Part shown: piece after piece, positions 43,817-52,109 of the stretch
How the letters are laid out: the number at the start of each line of letters is the position of its first letter
Position numbering within the stretch: the first letter of the stretch is position 1
Source of the DNA: RGIG9115 sp045603225
GTDB lineage: Bacteria; Bacillota; Clostridia; UBA1381
Assembly: GCA_045603225.1 (NCBI GenBank)
Contig: JAZULT010000055.1
Span: 1 to 64,000, forward strand
Length of the DNA stretch: 64,000 bases
Direction: 5' to 3'
Notes under the pieces: model-generated
Database searches by the model: none
What the model saw: only the letters and a program-made list of their open reading frames with translations
What the model was told of the DNA's origin: nothing
Program-made: the position numbers and the translations under genes

Positions 43817-44943
43817 TAAAAAAAATATACGCTTTTATATGTACTCTTGCATTGGTATCATCGTTTATGCCCTCAACTGCTATGGCATACGAATATGAGC
43901 TCACAGGCTGGAGAGGTGTTTCCTTTAATAATCTGACAAAAGGTGTTGACTGTGATTTATATGTTGATACAAAAAATGCATATGAGGGAAAAGCCTGCCT
44001 TTATATAAAATACAACAAAGGATATATGGCAAATACGTATATGCACATAATGCTTGGCGGAACAGCACCGCTCAGTTCAAAGCAGTATAAGCTTTCATAC
44101 TGGCATAAGGGAAACAATGCATCAAGTGGAAGTGCAAAATGGAAGTGGGAATGGACTAATATCAATGACGGTCAGTTCGGAGCGATAACTTCTGAATGGA
44201 CATATAATGAAATGCTTTTCTATCCGTCTTCCGACAGTATGCAGCTTAATCTTATTATAGAAAAGAGTCTTGGTGATTACTGGATTGATAACATCAGACT
44301 TGAAGAAGTAGACGGAGACGGCACTAACCTTATTACCAACGGTGATTTTGAAAGCTGTCCGACAGACAAGCCTGAAAATGTTACAGATGCAAGAGTTGTT
44401 GCCGGTAACGGAAGACTGACATTAAAGTGGAATAATCCCGGAACGGAGTTTTACAATACACGTGTTTATGAGCTTAAGGATGACGGAGGCGAAGAACTGA
44501 TACTTGAAACAGAGGACAACACTCAGACAGAGCTTCGTGTGGACGGACTTGTAAACGGTAAGCTCAGCAAATACAAGATATGCACCGTTTCAAAGTACAA
44601 TGTTGAAGCTGACGGAGTTCTTGTTTTCGGAGTCCCCGAAAGCGATGCCGTGTCTGTTTCGAATGTATCGACACGAAACGTGAGAAACTTCAGGTTTGTA
44701 CAGGCAGACATTATAAACAGCAGTGTCGGTGACGGTGCAGAAATTACTATTGTGGCATCGGCATACGTTGACAGTAAAATGGTAGATTACAAGTCGCAGA
44801 CAAATATCCTTAATAACGGTGATATAAAGAATTGCCTGCTAAGCTTTACAGATTTGCCTGCGGAAGCGAAAATCGAAATTTATCTTATTAATAATCTGAC
44901 AGACTATATGCCACTTGCTTCTGTGGCATATAGTGAGAACTGA
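43813..44943 (+). CDS. Exported protein with CBM-like and Fn3-like domains
   Basis: This 376-residue protein has a signal peptide at 1-25 (ends AMA before YEYE). The first domain (about 28-175) is a jelly-roll carbohydrate-binding-like fold ending DYWIDNIRLEEVDGDGTNLI, similar to the first domain of the glycosidase at 35463. It is followed by a fibronectin type III-like domain (about 190-275) and a small C-terminal beta domain. It has neither a catalytic motif nor SLH repeats. It is translationally coupled to the SLH protein before it. A sugar-binding accessory role is the best guess. Confidence 0.65.
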   Translation: MIKKIYAFICTLALVSSFMPSTAMAYEYELTGWRGVSFNNLTKGVDCDLYVDTKNAYEGKACLYIKYNKGYMANTYMHIMLGGTAPLSSKQYKLSYWHKGNNASSGSAKWKWEWTNINDGQFGAITSEWTYNEMLFYPSSDSMQLNLIIEKSLGDYWIDNIRLEEVDGDGTNLITNGDFESCPTDKPENVTDARVVAGNGRLTLKWNNPGTEFYNTRVYELKDDGGEELILETEDNTQTELRVDGLVNGKLSKYKICTVSKYNVEADGVLVFGVPESDAVSVSNVSTRNVRNFRFVQADIINSSVGDGAEITIVASAYVDSKMVDYKSQTNILNNGDIKNCLLSFTDLPAEAKIEIYLINNLTDYMPLASVAYSEN

Positions 44944-45022
44944 TAATTATTTGTTATATGACTGTTCGGGCACTGTCATATGACATTAATTATAAATTAA
45001 ATTCCTGAAAGGAGAAATAAAA

Positions 45023-47626
45023 ATGAAGAAAATGTTTAAAAGAATTCTTTCTGCTGCAATTTCAGTATCAATGATACTTACAGCATTTACAGCTGTACAG
45101 GCAGCAAGCACAAGTGTCAGAACAAATACCGGTGTTGTACCCGGCTGGGAAACATGGTGTATTATTAGCGGTTCATGGCAGACTGCAGATACTGCAGCTC
45201 CGTATGTGTTTTCCGGAATAAGTGGTGATGATGAATATGTAGGCTTATTAGGAAGAGTCAATAATGTACCAGGTGAAGCATATCTTGCTCAGAATATCGA
45301 AGAGTTTGAAGCGGGAAAGAAGTACAGACTTGCATTGACAACTGATGTGAAACCTTCTGAAGGCACGCATAATTACGTGTATGCTTTTTTGGGTGCACAT
45401 ACAAACAAAACTGCGCTGGCAAGTTGGTTTGATGTATCCAATACGGGGTATCATACACAAACTGTAAATTATGATTTTACATTCAGCGGAAATGATAAGT
45501 ACTTCGGTGTTTGCGTCCAAAATTGGAAATATGCATATGTAAGAAATATCTCTCTTAAAGAAATTACATCGCAAGCAGAAGACGGAACAGTTACTCTTGG
45601 CGAGGAGCTTTTTGACAATCCTGACCTTAATCAGGGCTGGGAACCGCCTGCAAGAGAAGGTGACGTAAGAACTGACATCGGAGCAGTACCTTACTGGGAA
45701 AGCTGGGCAGTTGTTAACGGAAACTGGCAGTATGATGATACAGGATATGCAACTGTAAAAGCAGCTACAAGTGAAACAAACGGTGACGGTGTTACACTTA
45801 TTTCAAGACAAAGCGGAGTATCAGGAACAGCGATTGTAGCACAGAAGGTTGATGAATTTGAAGCTGGAAAGAAATACAGACTCACATTTGACGCAACAAA
45901 AACAGGTGAAAATTATCTGTATGTAATTTGCGGAACTGACAGAAATAAGATATCAGCACAGGGAACATTCGGAACAACAGAAGAAGATCCTACTGTTGAA
46001 ACAAAGACATTCGATTTCACATTCAATTATGGTGAAAAATTTATAGGATTCCTTCAGGAGAACTGGAAGAATACAACTATTTACAATGCTTCGCTTAAGG
46101 AAATTAAAGCAGTAAATGCTGACGGAACAGTAAGACTCGGCAGAGAGCTTCTTGATAACCCGGATTTTGCACAGTCATGGACAGCGCCTGAAAGAGAAGG
46201 TAGCATAAGAACTGACCTTGAAGCAGTACCTTTCTGGGAAACATGGGCAATAGTTGACGGAAAGTGGCAGTATGATGATACAGGATACGCAACCGTAAAA
46301 GCAATTTCAAGTGAAACAGACGGTGAGGGTGTTAATCTTATTGCAAGATCAAGCAGTGTTTCGGGAGAAGCATATCTTGCTCAGAATGTCGAAGAATTTA
46401 CAGATGGTAAAAAGTACAGACTTACAATGACAGCTTACGTAAAACCGGGTGAAAACACGAATTACTTAGATGTTTTCATGGGAGATTATACAAACAGAAC
46501 ATCTATTACCGGTTTGTTTGATACAACAAATACAGATTACCATATGCAGACAATAAATTATGACTTTACATTCAACGGAACGAATAAATATTTCGGTATT
46601 CGTAAGCATTATTGGTATAGTTTAGGCATATACAATATGTCACTTAAGGAAATCAAAGCAGAAAATGAAGACGGAACAGTAACACTCGGTGAAGAACTTT
46701 TTGACAACCCTGACCTTAATCAGACATGGGTAAGACCTATAACAAATCCTGTTGACCAGAATCTTGTACCGCACTGGAACACATACGTGCTTGACAACGG
46801 TGCATGGATTAACGAAAGCAACAGCAATGCGGCTGTAGCGGCAGGTGTTGATGCAGACGGTAAATACTATGTACGTCTTACTTCAGCAGTAAGCGGTGCA
46901 GAAGCATGGCTTGCTCAGAATGTTAACGGAATCGAAAACGGTAAAAAATACAGATTACAGGCAAATGCAGGAGCTACAGTTGCTGTAGGCGACAGAGCAA
47001 ATATTGTTGGAGCTACAGAATCTGTAGACGGAGCATATATTGCTGACTTTGAATGGAACAGCGATGAAGACAGCATCTGGGTTGGTAATATCAGCGGTGA
47101 AAATAATGTTGATATCTACAGCCTGTCACTTAAAGAAATCACAGAAGACGGCGAAAACGTAACACTTGGTGATGAGCTTCTCGTAAACGGTGGTTTTGAT
47201 AAGGACAGAGTAGTAGTCGAGACGTCATTCCATGCGGCACTTCCTGCAACAGAAACCGAACCGGCAGAAGCAATAACAGAGATTGAAGATTTATCTTCAT
47301 ACTTTACTTCTTATCCGTTCGGAGCTGTTATGATTAACAGTACAATCAAGAATCAGGGCTCTGCTGTTGACCGTGCGCTTACAGCTATTGCTGTTGTATA
47401 TAAAGACGGAAAGGTTGATAAGATTCAGCAGGTAGAACAGACATATGAAAATGTGAAAACAAATGCTGACAGCACACCGGTATCCGTAGTTGTTGATATG
47501 TCATCTTATGCACAGACAGATAAAGTTGAAATTAAGTTCATGGTATGGGGCTCAGCTCTTTCCGCTCCGACAGCCGGAGGATATGCAGGACTTATACCTG
47601 TAGCAGAAGTTTCAACAATTAAATAA
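45023..47626 (+). CDS. Exported protein with four tandem CBM-like repeats
   Basis: This 867-residue protein has a signal peptide at 1-27 (ends VQA). Four homologous modules of about 180 residues start near 32, 215, 395 and 575. Each opens VPxWExW, has a central AQNVEEFxxGKKYRL and closes SLKEI...GEELFDNPDLNQ. Repeats 2 and 3 share long near-identical DNA (NWQYDDTGYATVKA in one, KWQYDDTGYATVKA in the other), a sign of recent duplication. The last 130 residues form a separate beta domain. Conserved Trp residues suggest sugar stacking. It has neither SLH repeats nor a catalytic motif. It is probably a multivalent polysaccharide-binding protein. Confidence 0.7.
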   Translation: MKKMFKRILSAAISVSMILTAFTAVQAASTSVRTNTGVVPGWETWCIISGSWQTADTAAPYVFSGISGDDEYVGLLGRVNNVPGEAYLAQNIEEFEAGKKYRLALTTDVKPSEGTHNYVYAFLGAHTNKTALASWFDVSNTGYHTQTVNYDFTFSGNDKYFGVCVQNWKYAYVRNISLKEITSQAEDGTVTLGEELFDNPDLNQGWEPPAREGDVRTDIGAVPYWESWAVVNGNWQYDDTGYATVKAATSETNGDGVTLISRQSGVSGTAIVAQKVDEFEAGKKYRLTFDATKTGENYLYVICGTDRNKISAQGTFGTTEEDPTVETKTFDFTFNYGEKFIGFLQENWKNTTIYNASLKEIKAVNADGTVRLGRELLDNPDFAQSWTAPEREGSIRTDLEAVPFWETWAIVDGKWQYDDTGYATVKAISSETDGEGVNLIARSSSVSGEAYLAQNVEEFTDGKKYRLTMTAYVKPGENTNYLDVFMGDYTNRTSITGLFDTTNTDYHMQTINYDFTFNGTNKYFGIRKHYWYSLGIYNMSLKEIKAENEDGTVTLGEELFDNPDLNQTWVRPITNPVDQNLVPHWNTYVLDNGAWINESNSNAAVAAGVDADGKYYVRLTSAVSGAEAWLAQNVNGIENGKKYRLQANAGATVAVGDRANIVGATESVDGAYIADFEWNSDEDSIWVGNISGENNVDIYSLSLKEITEDGENVTLGDELLVNGGFDKDRVVVETSFHAALPATETEPAEAITEIEDLSSYFTSYPFGAVMINSTIKNQGSAVDRALTAIAVVYKDGKVDKIQQVEQTYENVKTNADSTPVSVVVDMSSYAQTDKVEIKFMVWGSALSAPTAGGYAGLIPVAEVSTIK

Positions 47627-47651
47627 GATTGAAACGAAAAGGGGAAACGGT

Positions 47652-50495
47652 ATGAAAATTAAAAACAGAATAACAGGACTTATAACAGCTTTTGCGATGC
47701 TTATACCGTTTCCGCCCGCTTCGGCGGAGGCGGCTGATATAACAGCGAGACTTGATGTACTCAGCGAAAATCTTCCTGTCCTTGAAGCATATCTTAAAAT
47801 TTGCGAGAGAAAGGGAATTGATGCCGGTTATGAAAAAATTGATTATAACATAATAAAAGATTTTATCGGTTTTGCGACAGATGACATCGAAATGGGAGAG
47901 TCAATTGATATAGAACGTGCTGAATATGTAACATGCGTGATTGAGAAAATGTATGCCGATACAGAAGAAAAGTTGAAGTCATACGTTACAGGAACGGCTA
48001 TTCCCGAAAAAACAGTACGTACATCGACTGATGATATGATATCTCATACGGGCGGTGATTTTACAAACTCAGACGGAAATCCTGTTTTTCTGAACGGATT
48101 CGGACATTTTAACATAGTAAGAGGCGACACGCCCCGTATGCAGGATTTCGGTTCAAATCTTGTTGCGGTTGAAATTACTCCGAGCGAGGCGATTATGTCA
48201 CCCGGTGGTATTAATAACTGGTATGTTGAAAAGGTTGGTTCAGCTAACGGCAGTGCAGAAATTGCAGACGTAGGAAGCACAGGAGACGGAAGTTGTCTGA
48301 GACTTACTTATGAGGATGAACCTCTTGCTAACAGATATATGTTAATCAGCGGACACGTAACCTGTAAACCTGATACGACATACACCCTTACATTTAAGGC
48401 GAAAAGCGGAAGCTTCGCGTCAGGAAATGCACGTTTCTGCTTAGGCGGATGGTCAGCTTCAAAAACCGCTTTAACTCCGAACACAGATTGGAAAGAATAT
48501 AAATATACTTACACAACCGACGGAGTGACAGACAGCATTCCTGTTTTTTTTGTAACAGAAGGACCTGTTTCGGAAATATTTATTGACGACATAAAGGTTG
48601 TAGAGGGAGACGATGACAGAAACCTTGTTTACAACGGTGATTTTGAAGATAATGTCATGCCGTCAACAGAACGTTTTGCGGTAAACAAGGGCAGAGTTTA
48701 TGACAGAATAGTACGTACACTTGATACGGCGGCAGAAAATGATGTTGATGTGACAGTTCTTATTTCACCGCATCATCTGCCTGCGTGGATTGCAAACACT
48801 TACCCTGAAGCCCTGTATTCGGATGGGAGCTATAATATTAAGCATGACATTATAAGAGAAGCATTTGATATTTATATAAAAACACTTGTTGAAATGTTTG
48901 GTGACCATGAAGCACTGAACAGTATTTGTCTTGCAAACGAACCTGCATTTAACGTACGTAATGTAGGGGCGAGCGAGGAATACAGTGCATATCTCAGTAG
49001 GATTTACAATAATGATATATCTGCACTTAACAATGCATACAACAGACTGTTTTTTAAGTATAGAGACTTCAGCCAGGTGCCAATGCCTTCAGATAATACA
49101 TATAATACCGCATTTTATGACTATGTGAATTTTAATGATGAATATTTCGCAGAATGGATGAAGTATCTTGCAGATACTGTACACAAGTACAATAAAAACA
49201 TTCCCGTTCATATAAAAACGACATCTATCTGGAATTATAACGATCCCGGAAGAGGAACAGACCCTGAACTTTTTGCAGAATTTTGCGACTATAATGGATG
49301 TGATTTATGGGCATTTTATAAATCAGGACTTCATAGCAAGGTTGTGTGGTATGAGTATCTCCGAGCGATTAAGGATGTGCCGGTGATCAACTCAGAAGAT
49401 CATTTCATTGAGGATAAAAATGAAGATTACAGTCCGAAGCAAGCTGTATATGTCGGAGCGGATGCATGGCAGGGTGCAATACACGGAAGAGATGCAAATG
49501 CTGCGTGGCTATGGGAGAGAGGAGATAAAAACACACTTTATTATGGTAATATCCGATATCGTCCCGATGCACTTTCAGAATTCTGCAAAGCAAGTCTTGA
49601 TCTTAACAGACTGGCAAATGAAGTTTCGGCTGTTCAGAATGCGGAGCCGAAAGTAAGTATACTCTATTCAAAAACAGCTTTTTCATATTCTTCTTCTGCA
49701 CTTAATAATATATCGCAGGCATTTTTAAATGCAATGTATGCGGGAACAAATCCGACTTTCATAACAGAAAAGCAGCTGTGCGAAGGAAAGGAAATAAAAG
49801 GTGCCCTTGTTATTCCGGGCATTGTACAGATAAAAGAAGATGCACGAAATGAAATAATTGACTATATATCTGACGGTGGAACAGTTATAGCTGTCGGTTC
49901 AAGCTGTCTTTCTAAAAATGAAAGAAATAGCAGTTACATTGACAGTGTTCAGTTTGCAAAACAGGTAACAAAGGATAATCTTTGCAAAACACTTTCAGAA
50001 ATTGTTCAGGATGCGTTTGTTTTAAAAGATGCAAACGGTGATATGATTACAGGGGTTGATATTAAAACAGCAGAGCGTGACGGAGTAAAACTTGTAAACC
50101 TTTGTAATTATTCGTGGGATGAAACTAAAACGGCAGTGATTAACGGTTTTGCTGTTGACCTGATAAGCGGAAAAGAGTATTCAGATTCTGTCAGGCTTGA
50201 ACCCTATGAGCCTGTTCTGCTTGAAATTGATCCGGGAATTGTAGATGTTCAGTCAGTCAGAGAAGAATCATCTGTTCTTATCTCTGCAACCAATAATACA
50301 AAAATAGAAAGAGAAATTTCTCTTGATGTAAATATATTTGACAGTACTACAGGAGCATTTCTCGGCGGAAGCCTGGGAAGCAAAACGTTAAAGCCTGAAG
50401 AAGAGTGGAAATACCGCTTCGGCGGAACGTTCGCTTTTGACAATTGTGATGTTAAAATAAAAGTCAGATATAACGGAAATGAATATGAATATTAA
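47652..50495 (+). CDS. Secreted clan-A glycosidase (GH42-like), paralogue
   Basis: This 947-residue exported enzyme has a signal peptide at 1-27. A helical region is followed by the start of the barrel, into which a CBM4/9-like jelly roll is inserted at about 185-325. The barrel then continues with CLANEPAF (acid/base E430) and VPVINSEDHF (probable nucleophile E582). A GH42-like Rossmann domain and a C-terminal beta domain close it. The order of motifs and the DAWQGAIHGRD segment match the enzyme at 35463, so the two are paralogues with different accessory domains. It is the last gene of the operon, ending NEYEY before a strong terminator. Its substrate is unproven. Confidence 0.75.
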   Translation: MKIKNRITGLITAFAMLIPFPPASAEAADITARLDVLSENLPVLEAYLKICERKGIDAGYEKIDYNIIKDFIGFATDDIEMGESIDIERAEYVTCVIEKMYADTEEKLKSYVTGTAIPEKTVRTSTDDMISHTGGDFTNSDGNPVFLNGFGHFNIVRGDTPRMQDFGSNLVAVEITPSEAIMSPGGINNWYVEKVGSANGSAEIADVGSTGDGSCLRLTYEDEPLANRYMLISGHVTCKPDTTYTLTFKAKSGSFASGNARFCLGGWSASKTALTPNTDWKEYKYTYTTDGVTDSIPVFFVTEGPVSEIFIDDIKVVEGDDDRNLVYNGDFEDNVMPSTERFAVNKGRVYDRIVRTLDTAAENDVDVTVLISPHHLPAWIANTYPEALYSDGSYNIKHDIIREAFDIYIKTLVEMFGDHEALNSICLANEPAFNVRNVGASEEYSAYLSRIYNNDISALNNAYNRLFFKYRDFSQVPMPSDNTYNTAFYDYVNFNDEYFAEWMKYLADTVHKYNKNIPVHIKTTSIWNYNDPGRGTDPELFAEFCDYNGCDLWAFYKSGLHSKVVWYEYLRAIKDVPVINSEDHFIEDKNEDYSPKQAVYVGADAWQGAIHGRDANAAWLWERGDKNTLYYGNIRYRPDALSEFCKASLDLNRLANEVSAVQNAEPKVSILYSKTAFSYSSSALNNISQAFLNAMYAGTNPTFITEKQLCEGKEIKGALVIPGIVQIKEDARNEIIDYISDGGTVIAVGSSCLSKNERNSSYIDSVQFAKQVTKDNLCKTLSEIVQDAFVLKDANGDMITGVDIKTAERDGVKLVNLCNYSWDETKTAVINGFAVDLISGKEYSDSVRLEPYEPVLLEIDPGIVDVQSVREESSVLISATNNTKIEREISLDVNIFDSTTGAFLGGSLGSKTLKPEEEWKYRFGGTFAFDNCDVKIKVRYNGNEYEY

Positions 50496-50547
50496 AACAA
50501 ACGGAATCGGGAAATTACGAGAAATCCCGATTTCGTTTGTTTTTTTT
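50495..50547 (+). terminator. Terminator of the surface-polysaccharide operon
   Basis: AAACAAACGGAATCGGG pairs with CCCGATTTCGTTTGTTT through one G-T pair, and a T-run follows. A near-identical terminator occurs at 17393-17424. Confidence 0.9.
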
Positions 50548-50557
50548 ATCTCATAGG

Positions 50558-50582
50558 AAATTACTCGCAATGTGAGTAATTT
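50558..50582. repeat. Intergenic inverted repeat
   Basis: AAATTACTC (50558-50566) pairs with GAGTAATTT (50574-50582). The rest of 50583-50784 is AT-rich and shows nothing I can identify. Confidence 0.45.
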
Positions 50583-50784
50583 TGCTTGTTAAAAAATCTA
50601 CTCGCGGAACTTTTTATTGTTAAATAACTCATTTGGAATTTACTTATAATTCAACACTTAATAATTATATAATCTAATTTGGTAAATGTATCCAATGTAG
50701 ATGATAGTTCTTTGTGATTTATGACTTTTAAATGGTGCTGGATGTTACATTTGCAAAGTTTTCCAAGAAATATGTCGGAAAATG

Positions 50785-50814
50785 TTGACAAATATAACAC
50801 CATTGTGGTATAAT
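50785..50814 (+). promoter_or_regulatory. Promoter and possible operator of the tubulin-like operon
   Basis: TTGACA (50785-50790), 18 bp and TATAAT (50809-50814). The spacer contains the small inverted repeat ACCA-TTG-TGGT next to the -10, a plausible site for autoregulation by the XRE repressor encoded just downstream. Confidence 0.7.
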
Positions 50815-50860
50815 ATGAGCAATGATACATAGATAAAATACTCTGAAAGGAGTGTTGGAT

Positions 50861-51415
50861 ATGGAAGAGTTGTTTAAATATTATGTTTCAGAAAAAGAAA
50901 AAAAAGAATTAATCGAGAAAATAACACCTGAGCTCCCTCTTCTGCGGGCAAAGGCAGAAATATCTCAGGAGGATATTGCAAACATTATCGGAACATCAAG
51001 ACAGACGTACGGTGCTATTGAAAGAAAAACAAGAAAGATGTCATGGAGTACATATCTCTCGTTAGTTTGGTTCTATGATTATAACAGAAAAACCCATAAA
51101 ATGATCAGAAATATGAAAGCTTTTCCTCATGAACTTATAAAAAAATTCAACGATGGTGATGAACCTCAGGATTTTGAATTAGGATTGTTATTTAAAACTG
51201 ATAAAAAGGATATTCTTGATACTTTAGACGAGCAAGCGTTTGCTACTATAAGAACTGTTCTTATGGTGGAGTATTCCCGATGCAATAATATGTCGAGTGA
51301 TGCAGTTATCAGGTTTTTTGAGGGGTTTGACATATCTAAAAAGGAAGTTTCCGAAAAACAGCGAAATACTATAAAAGCACTAAAGAATATCAAAAGGAAA
51401 AAAGTAAATGAATAA
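50861..51415 (+). CDS. XRE-family transcriptional regulator
   Basis: This 184-residue protein has an N-terminal helix-turn-helix of the Cro/CI type at about 25-75 (LRAKAEISQEDIANIIGTSR then QTYGAIERKTRKMSW). The C-terminal half is helical and ends in a basic tail. I take the ATG at 50861, eight bases after GAAAGGAG, over the GTG inside that site. Its end overlaps the ImmA-type protease gene by 8 bp. XRE plus ImmA pairs control mobile elements by cleavage of the repressor. Here the pair heads a VWA/tubulin-like operon, which it probably represses. Confidence 0.88.
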   Translation: MEELFKYYVSEKEKKELIEKITPELPLLRAKAEISQEDIANIIGTSRQTYGAIERKTRKMSWSTYLSLVWFYDYNRKTHKMIRNMKAFPHELIKKFNDGDEPQDFELGLLFKTDKKDILDTLDEQAFATIRTVLMVEYSRCNNMSSDAVIRFFEGFDISKKEVSEKQRNTIKALKNIKRKKVNE

Positions 51416-52085
51416 CAATACAAAGAAGCTGGCAAAAAAATTCATAAAGAAATATAAGTTGAAAAATATCAATTATACTGTACTTAAGAAAACCGTCACC
51501 CGTATGGGATATACAGTTATAGAGTTTAACAGCATTTTTAATGAAAAGGATGTTGAAACTGTGATACAAAACCTTGGGGTTGGCGGAAATATTCTTAAAT
51601 CAAAAGCTTTTACATATGTAAGTTCAGAATACAGGTTGATTTTTATAAATGAAGATTTATCTGATGAAGAAAAATTACTGGTTCTTTCTCATGAAACGGG
51701 ACATATAATATGTCAGCATTTTTCGGTCGCTCCGATTATTGGAAATGATGTGAAAGATGAGTATGAAGCAAACGAGTTTTCGCATTATCTGTTAATTCAA
51801 GGTGCTTTTCGGAAAACAAAAAATGTTATGACTGTACGTGGTAAAATATTTATTGCCTTTGCTGTCATATTATGTTTTATTGTTGGCCTGGCAGGTGTGT
51901 ATCAATTTATTCAGAATAAGGATGCGTATGAAGGTAATTTGTATATTACCACTACAGGACAGCGTTATCATAAAAAAGAATGTATTTTTGTTAAAAATAA
52001 AACTAATATAAAAAAGCTGACTGAAAAGGATTTTGAAAGCGGGACATATGAGCCCTGTAATATGTGTTTACCTGATGAAAAATAA
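51408..52085 (+). CDS. Membrane-anchored ImmA/IrrE-type metalloprotease
   Basis: This 225-residue protein carries the zinc protease site H95-E-T-G-H99 in LSHETGHIICQHF and a likely third ligand in DEYEANEFSHYLL (about 118-130). Unusually it continues with a transmembrane helix (about 146-168) and a C-terminal domain bearing YHKKEC (H188, C192) and PCNMC (C217, C220), a probable metal-binding knuckle. Family members cleave XRE repressors. The partner encoded by the overlapping upstream gene is the obvious target. The membrane helix and Cys/His domain suggest the signal is sensed at the envelope. Confidence 0.85.
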   Translation: MNNNTKKLAKKFIKKYKLKNINYTVLKKTVTRMGYTVIEFNSIFNEKDVETVIQNLGVGGNILKSKAFTYVSSEYRLIFINEDLSDEEKLLVLSHETGHIICQHFSVAPIIGNDVKDEYEANEFSHYLLIQGAFRKTKNVMTVRGKIFIAFAVILCFIVGLAGVYQFIQNKDAYEGNLYITTTGQRYHKKECIFVKNKTNIKKLTEKDFESGTYEPCNMCLPDEK

Positions 52086-52109
52086 AAGGATATACAAAGG
52101 AGTGGTTGT

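Noticed and set aside
44944..45022. Terminator and new promoter before the four-repeat gene
   Set aside because: An ATATGAC/GTCATAT hairpin is present but without a U-tract, and no convincing -35/-10 pair follows, so I leave the operon continuous.
45116..46900. CRISPR-like periodicity
   Set aside because: The 540-bp period is a coding repeat of protein modules. No short direct repeats with unique spacers were seen anywhere in the window.
50861..52085. Prophage or ICE regulatory start
   Set aside because: XRE-ImmA pairs are common there, but no integrase, excisionase, relaxase or phage structural gene is found in the following 12 kb.
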